A DNA stretch of 6,968 bases. Source: Nitrososphaera sp. (GTDB taxonomy: Archaea > Thermoproteota > Nitrososphaeria > Nitrososphaerales > Nitrososphaeraceae). Positions 1 to 5,742 of the stretch are shown here, one piece after another (within the stretch, counting starts at the first letter, position 1; every line of letters begins with the position of its first letter). The notes beneath the pieces are model-generated. The model was given only the letters and a program-made list of their open reading frames with translations. It was not told the DNA's origin and ran no database searches. The stretch is taken from assembly GCA_025935445.1 (NCBI GenBank), contig JAICVG010000051.1, positions 1-6,968 of the forward strand, given 5' to 3'. Both the position numbers and the translations under genes were made by a program.

Positions 1-372
1 AAAGCTATGATGTAATGAAAATGATAGCACAATCTATCTTCGTCGTCGATAACAAGAAGTACAAAGAGATATGTCTTTAAGCTAAGGAACAATCCAAAGA
101 AGGACATGAAATCTTCTCGCAGGAGGTCAAGGTTAGTTAGAGGACACAGCACTAATCACATTCTCCCATATACGAATAGTTTCATTGAGGGTATCATGAC
201 TGTGGTACGAATCAGGCTTAAACAGAATATGACGATAAGGGCAGTGGTGTGATTGACAAAAATGGTGCAACCTCTCATATACTATAAAACCAGCTACACA
301 AGATTGATCGCAACTAGAGCCTCAATTCTTCAAGAAGCAAAAGCGGCTGAATTGTTGCATGACAGGGCGCAT
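1..372 (-). pseudogene. possible decayed protein-coding remnant, unidentified, runs off the left edge
   Basis: Read on the minus strand, a frame starts at an ATG (370-372), meets TGA at 324-322, then stays open for about 62 codons to TAA at 135-133. This stretch includes CQSHHCPYRH and DTLNETIRIWENVISAV. Just before that stop, a one-base shift near 145 gives a second frame open to the window edge (CPLTNLDLLREDFMSFFG, then a hydrophobic run and IDDEDR). The two segments read as one protein-like sequence interrupted by a nonsense codon and a frameshift, with Cys/His-rich and hydrophobic parts. I do not recognise the family. It could be an old transposon gene or chance open frames; no intact start and no ribosome site is visible. 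Confidence 0.3.
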
Positions 373-779
373 ATACCGACCTAGTCCATGATAATAAAAA
401 AAAAGGAGATACTACTACAAGTTAAATAATAATAAATTACGCTTATCCAAAGGCGCTTACAGTACCATCCTGTGTGGTTTATTTCGATCAGCATATGAGC
501 AAGATGCTGATGAATTTGACTGACTTTTACTGACTTTCCTACATTCATTGCATAGACTCTCTTTTCGCGTAGATTCAACGTAGCCAGGGAGTTCAGATGC
601 TTTTTTTGGAAATTCCATTCTAAGACGAGGCTAATAGAATTCTAATAATAGATCATGAAAAGAAATAATAAAAGAAGCATAGGAATGTCAGGTACAAAGA
701 TAGTTTTTGAAGGCTAGTGCATTTTATCTGAAACCCTTGAGTAAGAGATAAGTAGGAAGAGACCCCCTTCCTAACCGAA
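373..779. other. intergenic region, no supported gene
   Basis: This AT-rich stretch holds only short frames. A 65-codon minus-strand frame (578-381) has an unconvincing composition with aromatic and low-complexity runs. A 20-codon plus-strand frame begins at 655. The last 60 bases must contain the promoter of the zinc-finger/egtD pair. The best candidates are ATTTTATC at 721-728 and the weaker GATAAGTA at 747-754, the latter about 27 bases before the GTG start. No RNA gene or repeat is visible. Confidence 0.45.
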
Positions 780-1043
780 GTGGGTAAGAATAAGACTTGC
801 AACCATCTAGCTCAAGCCCCTGAGAATATCCCAGCCACATCTAAGGAATGTGAAGAATGCAAAAAAGATGGGACTAGCTGGGTTGCCCTGCGACTGTGCC
901 TGTCGTGTGGTCATGTTGGTTGCTGTGATTCGTCGCCTGGAAGACATGCGACCGCACATTTTATTGATACAGACCATCCTGTAATGATAGCCTTGCCCAA
1001 CAAGGCATGGAGATGGTGCTATATTCACAAAGCTTATGGATAA
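780..1043 (+). CDS. small UBP-type zinc-finger protein
   Basis: This is an 87-residue protein made almost entirely of one zinc-finger domain of the UBP (ubiquitin-hydrolase-associated) type. Likely zinc ligands are C7/H9, C24-x2-C27, C40-x2-C43, C48 or C49, and H56, H60 and H66. The segment LCLSCGHVGCCD followed by HATAHF and a closing WRWCYIH is typical of the fold. In eukaryotes the domain binds the C-terminal Gly-Gly of ubiquitin. In prokaryotes it occurs as a stand-alone small protein of unproven role, so a ubiquitin-like or other tail-binding function here is only a guess. The start is GTG at 780: an in-frame stop at 753-755 leaves no other choice, and no Shine-Dalgarno is seen. It ends 23 bases before egtD on the same strand, so the two are probably co-transcribed. 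Confidence 0.8.
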   Translation: MGKNKTCNHLAQAPENIPATSKECEECKKDGTSWVALRLCLSCGHVGCCDSSPGRHATAHFIDTDHPVMIALPNKAWRWCYIHKAYG

Positions 1044-1066
1044 GGAGAAGAGCGAGAGGGCAAAAA

Positions 1067-2080
1067 ATGACGCTTCAGCAAAATAATAGAGAGTTTGAAG
1101 AGTTTGCAAGTGATGTTGCAAGGTGCCTAGCAAGCAAAAACAAATACCTCAGTCCCAAGTATTTCTACGACAAGGTAGGCTCACAACTGTTTGAGCAGAT
1201 ATGCCTTCAGCCGGAGTACTATCTCACAAGGACGGAGGCATCAATACTTAACAAGCATGCACCGCTCATTTCAAAGTTGGCGGGCAGCAACATCCAGATA
1301 ATAGAGCTTGGAAGTGGAAGCAGCTCCAAGACAGCTATTCTGCTCAGCTACTTATCCTCACAGAAAAAGAGAATCTACTACTTTCCAATCGATATATCAA
1401 GCAGCATATTGACAGAGAGCGAGAGAAAATTGAAATTACAATTTCCAAATGCCAGCATCATTGGAATTAGGTCGGATTATGACACTGGTATTGATAGAGC
1501 GACTACTGAATGCATGGCTACTGAGGAGAAGAATAAGAAGAACAAGAAGAACAACAACAACATTTCTTACACAAAGCTAGTGCTCTTTCTGGGCTCAAGC
1601 ATTGGCAATTTTGAACTTATAGAGGCGCGAACTTTACTTCGATCAGTAAGGGAAAAACTCCATACAAACGATTTTCTGCTTATCGGCTTTGACTTGCAAA
1701 AGGATGAGTCAGTGTTAAACGCAGCCTATAACGACAAGGCTGGGATGACGGCTAAATTCAATTTGAACTTGCTGGCAAGGATAAATAGGGAACTTGGTGG
1801 GAATTTCGAGCTTGGAAAATTTGAACATTATGCATTCTACAGCCGTGAGCGACATAGAATAGAAATGCATCTAGTTTCAAAAACCGACCAACAGCTGTAC
1901 ATAGGCGCATTAGGCAAAACTTTTGCCCTCAGAAAAGGTGAGAGTATCCACACAGAAAATTCGTACAAATACAGTTTGAGTCAAATTGGTGCACTTGCTA
2001 AGGATTGCGGCTTTACGATAGAGAGGAACTTTACAGATAAAAAAAGATGGTTTGATCTGGCTCTCCTTTCGCCGTCTTAA
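1067..2080 (+). CDS. egtD: L-histidine N-alpha-methyltransferase (ergothioneine biosynthesis)
   Basis: EgtD trimethylates the alpha-amino group of histidine with three S-adenosylmethionine molecules to give hercynine, the first step of ergothioneine synthesis in the cytoplasm. The 337-residue product has the family layout: PKYFYDKVGSQLFEQI with YYLTRTE (31-56), the SAM-binding ELGSGSSSKT (80-89), PIDIS (107-111), LGSSIGNF (175-182), GFDLQKD (207-213), YNDKAGMTAKFN (221-232) and GESIHTENSYKYS (291-303), the last being the histidine-binding region. Length is near the usual 320 residues; part of the excess is a Lys/Asn-rich insert (about 153-166) encoded by AAG/AAC triplets just before the LGSSIGNF strand. 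ATG 1067 is chosen because conserved sequence begins soon after it and it follows a purine-rich GAGAGGG; an in-frame ATG at 1007 would overlap the zinc-finger gene. The gene is convergent with egtB. Confidence 0.93.
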   Translation: MTLQQNNREFEEFASDVARCLASKNKYLSPKYFYDKVGSQLFEQICLQPEYYLTRTEASILNKHAPLISKLAGSNIQIIELGSGSSSKTAILLSYLSSQKKRIYYFPIDISSSILTESERKLKLQFPNASIIGIRSDYDTGIDRATTECMATEEKNKKNKKNNNNISYTKLVLFLGSSIGNFELIEARTLLRSVREKLHTNDFLLIGFDLQKDESVLNAAYNDKAGMTAKFNLNLLARINRELGGNFELGKFEHYAFYSRERHRIEMHLVSKTDQQLYIGALGKTFALRKGESIHTENSYKYSLSQIGALAKDCGFTIERNFTDKKRWFDLALLSPS

Positions 2081-3486
2081 ACAACGTCTACGGCGCAACG
2101 GAAACCTGCAAACAGTATCCTTTCGTGCGGCTTGAAATAATTTCTATAGGTGTTGCGTATTTGCGCTATCGGTGTTGCAAAGCAGCCTCCCCGCAGCACT
2201 TTTTGGTTTATCGTCCACTTGTCAGTGTATTCAGAAAATTTTGACCTAAAGCCTGGATACAGTACATATTCTGACGATGTCCATTCCCAAACATCTCCTA
2301 TCATCTGATGGCAGCCATAATAGCTCTTGCCAGCAGGATAAGCCCCCACTTTGGATGGACCCCATAGGTAGGATTCATGTAGGTTGGCGTGTTTGGCTGT
2401 TGGCCTCTGATCACCCCATGGATATAGCGTTTTTCTCTGCAATTCGTCATTCCAGCTTGCGGCTTTTTCCCATTCTGCCTCGGTTGGAAGCCTTTTGCCG
2501 GCCCAACGTGCATATGCATCTGCTTCATAGTAGCTGACATTGACGACTGGCTCGTCAGGGTCGACTCTGCGCTGCCCACGAATATCTTTCTTTATCCAAA
2601 CATTATCTTCTCCTTCTTGTACCCAATATAGCGGGGCGTTCCATTGCTGCTCCTTTACCAGCTCCCATCCATCAGCTAGCCAGTATCTGTAATCTTCATA
2701 GCCACCGTCCTCTATGAATTTCATATATTCGCCGTTGGTTACAGGGGCCACGTCCATTTTGAAGGGTTGCAAGTATACTTTGTGCTCTGGAAGCTCATTA
2801 TCGTAGCAAAAGGCGTTGCCGTTGTATCCAAGCTCAAAGATTCCTCCGGGGATATCTACCATCGTTGAAGATATTCTTAGTATTTCAGATGCTGTTTTTG
2901 GAGGCTCATTAAGGATAAGTGGCTCGTAGTTGTCAGCGGGGTCAGGGAAGCGCTCAAAAAAGTGCTGAAAATCGTATACCATAAGCTCTTGATGCTGCAT
3001 TTCGTGTTGCATTCCAAGCATAATGTCGTACTGCAGCTCATTAGTGATTGTGTTTGAGTTTTCAGAAGATATTGTTGTTGTTGTTGTTGACCACCTCTCT
3101 TTCAAAAATTTGGTTAACTTTTTGTCTATAAATGACCTGTAATCTAGAGTCTGCTTTACAGTAGGTCGTGGGAATCTGCCTCTCTCTTGCTTGGGCAAAA
3201 TTTTTCCAAACTGCTGGTAGTATGAATTGAGATATTCTAGATTAAAACCACTGCTACTGCTACTACTACTTTCTGATTCCAGCGTGGCTCCGTGTTTTTC
3301 CAACATCTTTTGAAAGAACCATGTGACATGTGCAATATGCCAATTGGCGGGGCTGCCAAAAGAGTCAGATTGCATGACTGCATCCTCTATTCTTAACGGT
3401 TTGAAAAGCTGCATAGTCTTTTTTCTGACCTGTGTAAATTCAGATAACAACTGGTCAGCAGATTCTTGATAGAGTAGTTTTGACAC
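2077..3486 (-). CDS. egtB: hercynine oxygenase / sulfoxide synthase (ergothioneine biosynthesis)
   Basis: EgtB is a non-heme iron enzyme that uses O2 to join hercynine to a thiol (cysteine or gamma-glutamylcysteine, depending on type) as a sulfoxide. The product is 469 residues from the chosen start. An N-terminal DinB-like domain contains QSDSFGSPANWHIAHVTWFF (39-58) and HEMQHQE (161-167); likely iron ligands are H53, H161 and H165. A C-terminal formylglycine-generating-enzyme-like domain (about 210-465) shows IPGGIFELG, APVTNGEY, RLPTEAEWEKAA, GDVWEWTSS, LRGGCFAT and the closing GFRCA. The thiol substrate cannot be assigned from these motifs. The frame stays open back to 3630, but that part overlaps tRNA-Leu. 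GTG at 3486-3484 is preferred because a TTATAA lies about 26 bases upstream, fitting a leaderless mRNA. Ser and Thr runs (73-79, 134-138) come from triplet repeats. The stop overlaps that of egtD. Confidence 0.92.
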   Translation of the reverse strand: MSKLLYQESADQLLSEFTQVRKKTMQLFKPLRIEDAVMQSDSFGSPANWHIAHVTWFFQKMLEKHGATLESESSSSSSSGFNLEYLNSYYQQFGKILPKQERGRFPRPTVKQTLDYRSFIDKKLTKFLKERWSTTTTTISSENSNTITNELQYDIMLGMQHEMQHQELMVYDFQHFFERFPDPADNYEPLILNEPPKTASEILRISSTMVDIPGGIFELGYNGNAFCYDNELPEHKVYLQPFKMDVAPVTNGEYMKFIEDGGYEDYRYWLADGWELVKEQQWNAPLYWVQEGEDNVWIKKDIRGQRRVDPDEPVVNVSYYEADAYARWAGKRLPTEAEWEKAASWNDELQRKTLYPWGDQRPTAKHANLHESYLWGPSKVGAYPAGKSYYGCHQMIGDVWEWTSSEYVLYPGFRSKFSEYTDKWTINQKVLRGGCFATPIAQIRNTYRNYFKPHERILFAGFRCAVDVV

Positions 3487-3508
3487 AAAGGAAAAAAGAT
3501 TTAGGTCC

Positions 3509-3514
3509 TTATAA
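3509..3514 (-). promoter_or_regulatory. TATA box for egtB
   Basis: TTATAA within CTTATAAGG on the minus strand is centred about 26 bases upstream of the GTG at 3486, the archaeal TATA-to-start-site distance. It is the main support for the leaderless GTG start. It lies 65 bases downstream of the tRNA-Leu 3' end, so egtB can be transcribed independently of the tRNA. Confidence 0.5.
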
Positions 3515-3623
3515 GCTATGTCCCTTTTACTATTCTTCCAGTTTGCCTGCACACAGTTGATTGAGGAGGTTGTGGTGGTGCGGGGGGTGGGATTTGAACC
3601 CACGGACCCCTGAGGGACGGGAT

Positions 3624-3639
3624 AACCCATTTATGTGAT
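3624..3639 (-). other. canonical-position (37/38) intron in tRNA-Leu
   Basis: A 16-base insert follows CTTAAG of the anticodon loop and precedes A38 and TCCCG. The junction can slide by up to three bases without changing the mature sequence. I could not find a strict bulge-helix-bulge. The anticodon TAA can pair with TTA at the intron 3' end, so the exact fold is uncertain, but the length and restored anticodon stem make an intron the simplest reading. Confidence 0.65.
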
Positions 3640-3653
3640 CTTAAGTCCCGCGT

Positions 3654-3671
3654 CTCCAATCTTGTTAGCCT
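3654..3671 (-). other. non-canonical tRNA intron in the D-arm (position 23/24) of tRNA-Leu
   Basis: An 18-base insert separates the D-stem 3' strand from G26. Exon CCAA pairs with intron TTGG in a 4-bp helix. Each strand then has a 3-base bulge (AT|A and AG|A) with the cut between the second and third base. This is the core bulge-helix-bulge geometry recognised by archaeal splicing endonuclease. The flanking helices are weak, so the motif is relaxed. Confidence 0.7.
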
Positions 3672-3725
3672 ATTTGGCCTGGCTCTACAACCCCCGCAGG
3701 CTTGAGTTGCGTTAATAGGTATGCA

Positions 3726-3733
3726 TAATTAAA
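3726..3733 (-). promoter_or_regulatory. TATA box for tRNA-Leu
   Basis: TTTAATTA on the minus strand lies about 30 bases upstream of the tRNA 5' end at 3697. That suits an archaeal promoter with a short 5' leader. It sits in the 99-base gap shared with the divergent tRNA-Thr promoter. Confidence 0.4.
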
Positions 3734-3761
3734 TCTTGATCTAAGCATCTCCCAATAATTA

Positions 3762-3769
3762 TTATATGG
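3762..3769 (+). promoter_or_regulatory. TATA box for tRNA-Thr
   Basis: TTATATGG ends 27 bases upstream of the tRNA-Thr 5' end at 3797, in an AT-rich stretch. Spacing and composition fit an archaeal TATA box with transcription starting a few bases before the tRNA. Confidence 0.5.
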
Positions 3770-3796
3770 TTTATTGACTCGATTGTTCGTCTAGTT

Positions 3797-3870
3797 GCCT
3801 TGGTAGCTCAGCCTGGTAGAGCGTTACCTTGGTAAGGTAGAGGTCCGGGGTCCAAATCCCCGCCAAGGCT
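3797..3870 (+). tRNA. tRNA-Thr(GGU), target of integration and probably chimeric
   Basis: Acceptor GCCTTGG/CCAAGGC, D-stem GCTC/GAGC (3806-3809, 3819-3822), anticodon stem TTACC/GGTAG with loop TTGGTAA (anticodon GGT, 3831-3833), and T-stem CGGGG/CCCCG all pair; discriminator T is at 3870. The T-loop is TCCAAAT, with C where position 55 is almost always T (pseudouridine). The displaced copy at 5793-5828 instead has ACGGG/TTCGAAT with normal T55. The T-arm and 3' acceptor strand of this gene were therefore probably supplied by the integrated element. CCA is not encoded. Confidence 0.95.
3819..3870 (+). repeat. attL: tRNA-proximal attachment site
   Basis: The first 27 bases (3819-3845: 3' D-stem strand, anticodon arm, variable loop) recur without change at 5743-5769. 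The last 8 bases (CCAAGGCT) recur at 5821-5828. The 17 bases between, the T-arm, differ between the copies. The identical block centred on the anticodon arm is the likely crossover region; archaeal integrases commonly use tRNA genes this way. Confidence 0.75.
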
Positions 3871-3884
3871 TTATTTTTATTTTC
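3871..3884 (+). terminator. oligo-T terminator of tRNA-Thr
   Basis: TTATTTTTATTTTC follows the discriminator immediately. T-rich tracts of this kind are the usual archaeal termination signal, so transcription probably stops before the inverted D-arm copy at 3900. Confidence 0.5.
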
Positions 3885-3899
3885 GTTCTCATCACAAGC

Positions 3900-3920
3900 T
3901 AACACTCTACCAGGCTGAGC
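3900..3920 (-). repeat. inverted copy of tRNA-Thr D-arm (element-internal side)
   Basis: These 21 bases are the reverse complement of tRNA-Thr 3806-3826 with one mismatch (A at 3904). They lie 30 bases after the tRNA 3' end. A matching copy occurs at the same relative place after the distal att. Degenerate tRNA-like pieces (GCGTT, GTAGGTC, AAGGCTTT) follow at 3927-3946. Confidence 0.85.
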
Positions 3921-4108
3921 AAGTAGCGTTGTAGGTCAAGGCTTTACCAATATTGACATTGACGAACCCTTCCATCATCAGAGGACATTTCCACGATAAG
4001 CTCTCGCTTTAGGAACGCAGCGACACATGAGCTCTGTCAGGGGAATAGCTCTTCGCATTTTAGATTAGTTTTCTAGTTAGTCTTTTACGATTTCTGTTTC
4101 AGACTGGA
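3921..4108. other. element-internal non-coding stretch
   Basis: No gene is supported. On the minus strand a 24-codon open stretch (AFLKRELIVEMSSDDGRVRQ) ends at a TAA near 3950. It has no start and is preceded by a stop, so it may be a gene scrap. TATTGACATT at 3951-3960 recurs at 4674-4683. Confidence 0.35.
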
Positions 4109-4115
4109 TAATTAT
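4109..4115 (+). promoter_or_regulatory. TATA-like box of the small secreted protein gene
   Basis: TAATTAT is centred about 28 bases before the ATG at 4140. That suits a leaderless archaeal transcript and favours the ATG pair at 4140/4143 over the in-frame TTG at 4116, which falls within or next to this box. Confidence 0.4.
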
Positions 4116-4139
4116 TTGAATGGTTATCAATGGATTGCA

Positions 4140-4436
4140 ATGATGAACACAAAGGTAAAATTAGCTACGATGTTCATCGTGGCTCTAGGAACCATAGGGA
4201 CAGCAGCAACAGCTTTTGCACAGACGGAAGAAGAAGAGACAGAAGACTCAATAGAGATAGCAGACCAAGCTGTACACGAATTTGCAAACGAGCAAGATGT
4301 ACCATTCCACCAAGCATTATGTGAAGTTGGAATCACTACAGAAGCATTAGAGGAACTGGGCGGATGTGAGATCTTACCCCCACTTGTTGGAATCGATGAT
4401 GAAGACGAAGAAGATGATGAAGACGAAGAAGAATAA
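4140..4436 (+). CDS. small secreted acidic protein, unknown function (element cargo)
   Basis: I do not recognise the family. The 98-residue product begins with a typical signal peptide: K5 and K7, a hydrophobic core LATMFIVALGTIGTAATAF, and an AFA site before QTEEE (cleavage near residue 27). The mature part is very acidic: TEEEETED at its start and DDEDEEDDEDEEE at its C terminus. The middle contains two cysteines (ALCEVG, GGCEIL) that could form a disulfide, within a helix-like region. The acidic tail is written in GAT/GAC/GAA triplets that continue as AAT repeats past the stop. Start ATG 4140 (or 4143) is chosen because the signal peptide begins there and a TATA-like box precedes it; a TTG at 4116 would add eight residues. 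It is the only intact gene of the integrated element. Metal or cation binding by the tail is only a guess. Confidence 0.75.
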   Translation: MMNTKVKLATMFIVALGTIGTAATAFAQTEEEETEDSIEIADQAVHEFANEQDVPFHQALCEVGITTEALEELGGCEILPPLVGIDDEDEEDDEDEEE

Positions 4437-4491
4437 TAATAACAATAGCAACAACTAACTAACTAGACATATGAAAGTGCAAAACTCTCCA

Positions 4492-4503
4492 TTTCTTTTT
4501 TTT
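4492..4503 (+). terminator. oligo-T terminator after the acidic-protein gene
   Basis: TTTC followed by eight T residues lies 56 bases after the stop codon, on the coding strand of the upstream gene. It fits an archaeal U-tract terminator. A long purine-rich run on the same strand (about 4509-4573) follows. Confidence 0.45.
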
Positions 4504-4660
4504 CTCAAGTTTCAAGAAGCGAAATAGAGAGGAAAGGAGAGAGAAAAGAAAAAGGCGAAGTGACAAAGAACAGACACTTTTTTCTAGGGATGATAGTACC
4601 GACAAGAGGAAGCCCCGCCCTTTTCTTATGGTTCATTTCTTCTCTTCTGCCCCCGCCTCA

Positions 4661-4697
4661 TCATTCTAGACAGTATTGACATTCTGGACTAGAATGA
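4661..4697. repeat. perfect 9-bp inverted repeat
   Basis: The arms TCATTCTAG and CTAGAATGA are exact complements around a 19-base spacer, between convergent genes inside the element. It could be a terminator hairpin or a recombinase/regulator binding site; nothing in the sequence decides. Confidence 0.5.
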
Positions 4698-4829
4698 CAA
4701 TGGCAGAGTTGTATGTGACACGGTGGTGATGGTGGCGGTGGTGAAAAAACACCTACTTTCGGCAAGCTTATTGTTTCTATATGTTCCTCTTAAATTCATA
4801 ACACAATATATTATTCTGAAAAGAAACAT

Positions 4830-5716
4830 TTAGCGCTCTATATCTCTTCGTAATTTATCCAAAGCCTGCAGCACTTTATCCCTGCAATCCAATTTTAGTG
4901 TTAAATAATGGCGCGAAAAAACTGACCGTGGTGTGCGTCCTTGTAGCATGTTTATTATCTCGCTCTGTATCCCACAATACGAAAGCCAGCTAGCGTGAAT
5001 TTTGCGGCAAAAGCGCATATCACAGTTGATGCCTCTCTTCCTTATTGCAAGCCTGACTGCATTGTAACTTAAGATTTTATTATAGCTGCTAGCTGCTGAT
5101 ATAGAATTGGCTATCTTCAATATCTCAGGACTTACAAATGAAATGTAAGCCTTCTTTGTCCGTCTTAGAAAGACAGAAGAGAATCTGAAATGTTCTAGCG
5201 CCATCCTTTCAGGCTTGTAGTATTTGCAAATGCTTCTTTATCGTTAATCAGTCTGACAGATTCGACAGCTTCAGCAGGTCGGAGTCCAGTAAGACAGTCA
5301 AACTTTATGATGTTACCATAAGGTGGCGGCAGGACTTTAATCATCTCTTTGACGCGCTGCAGCATTGCATCATAGTTTAGATTGTCGTTGAATAATCGGT
5401 CAAATGGCTTGTTCCAATCACCGTTTGACCACTTCAGCGAATAACGTCTGCGCATTTCCTGCCACCTGTCAAAACATCCCAAATATTTTGAAAGCACGGT
5501 AATGGACTTCATGACATTCATCCTTTTTTCTACGCCTTCAATCATGAGGAGGTCTTGGGCGTCATTTTGAACGAGCACATGATAAAATTTCTTTGCATAT
5601 AGCAATGTGACTTTTGCAGTATTTTTGCTGCCGTATGTCTTGGAAAGATATTCTTGAAAGCCTAGCCAATCTAAGCCTTGTGCGGGTGCTTTTGAGCCCA
5701 CGACCTCTAGTGCCAT
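4830..5716 (-). pseudogene. archaeal tyrosine-recombinase integrase, frameshifted
   Basis: The gene catalyses site-specific recombination between the element and tRNA-Thr. The first frame (5716-5195, 173 residues) has a core-binding domain (WLGFQEYL, KFYHVL, KYLGCFDRW, LKWSNG) and the first catalytic arginine in CLTGLRPAEA (R146). The second (to 4830) begins in the middle of a conserved stretch and carries RRTKKAYISF with a likely catalytic lysine, the second arginine in CRK, MLQGRTPRSVFSRHY with the nucleophilic tyrosine, and a C-terminal helix. Adding one A to the AAA run at 5225-5223 joins them as EAFA-KYYKPERMALEHF, giving 295 residues with all catalytic motifs in order. It is therefore either recently inactivated, a sequencing error, or a recoded frameshift. 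The ATG lies 23 bases inside the distal att. The N terminus looks complete. Confidence 0.88.
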
Positions 5717-5742
5717 TGTTATCTCATTTAATGGTAAAGGCT

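Larger units (their letters stand above)
3579..3697 (-). tRNA. tRNA-Leu(UAA) with two introns
   Basis: The minus strand gives acceptor GCGGGGG (3697-3691) pairing with CCCCCGC (3586-3580), discriminator A at 3579, anticodon TAA at 3643-3641, T-arm GTGGG/TTCAAAT/CCCAC, and the long variable arm CCCTCAGGG of class II leucine tRNAs. The gene spans 119 bases. Removing an 18-base insert in the D-arm (3671-3654) and a 16-base insert in the anticodon loop (3639-3624) gives an 85-base mature tRNA with the normal leucine layout. In particular, it restores the G10-C25 pair and the anticodon stem CGGGA/TCCCG. CCA is encoded directly after the discriminator (3578-3576) and is followed by a second CCA. 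The gene is divergent from tRNA-Thr. Confidence 0.9.
4437..4829. other. intergenic region between cargo gene and integrase
   Basis: No gene is supported. Besides the T-tract and the purine-rich run, it holds a perfect 9-bp inverted repeat (TCATTCTAG at 4661-4669, CTAGAATGA at 4689-4697, spacer 19) and a G-rich tract with six GG pairs (4722-4742). The two genes face each other, so the hairpin could act in termination of either transcript. Confidence 0.4.

Noticed and set aside
381..578. 65-codon minus-strand open frame
   Set aside because: Aromatic and low-complexity composition, no promoter or ribosome signal, and no recognisable motif.
2277..2579. Open frames on both strands inside egtB
   Set aside because: They lie fully within the well-supported egtB coding sequence and are shadows of its codon pattern.
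3487..3630. N-terminal extension of EgtB from an ATG at 3630
   Set aside because: It runs through the tRNA-Leu 3' half and intron, has no resemblance to EgtB N termini, and a TATA box with a leaderless GTG start lies inside it.
3871..4000. N-terminal integrase fragment, as expected for an SSV-type split integrase
   Set aside because: No minus-strand frame near the proximal att shows integrase sequence, and the frame upstream of the integrase ATG stops at 5770-5768.
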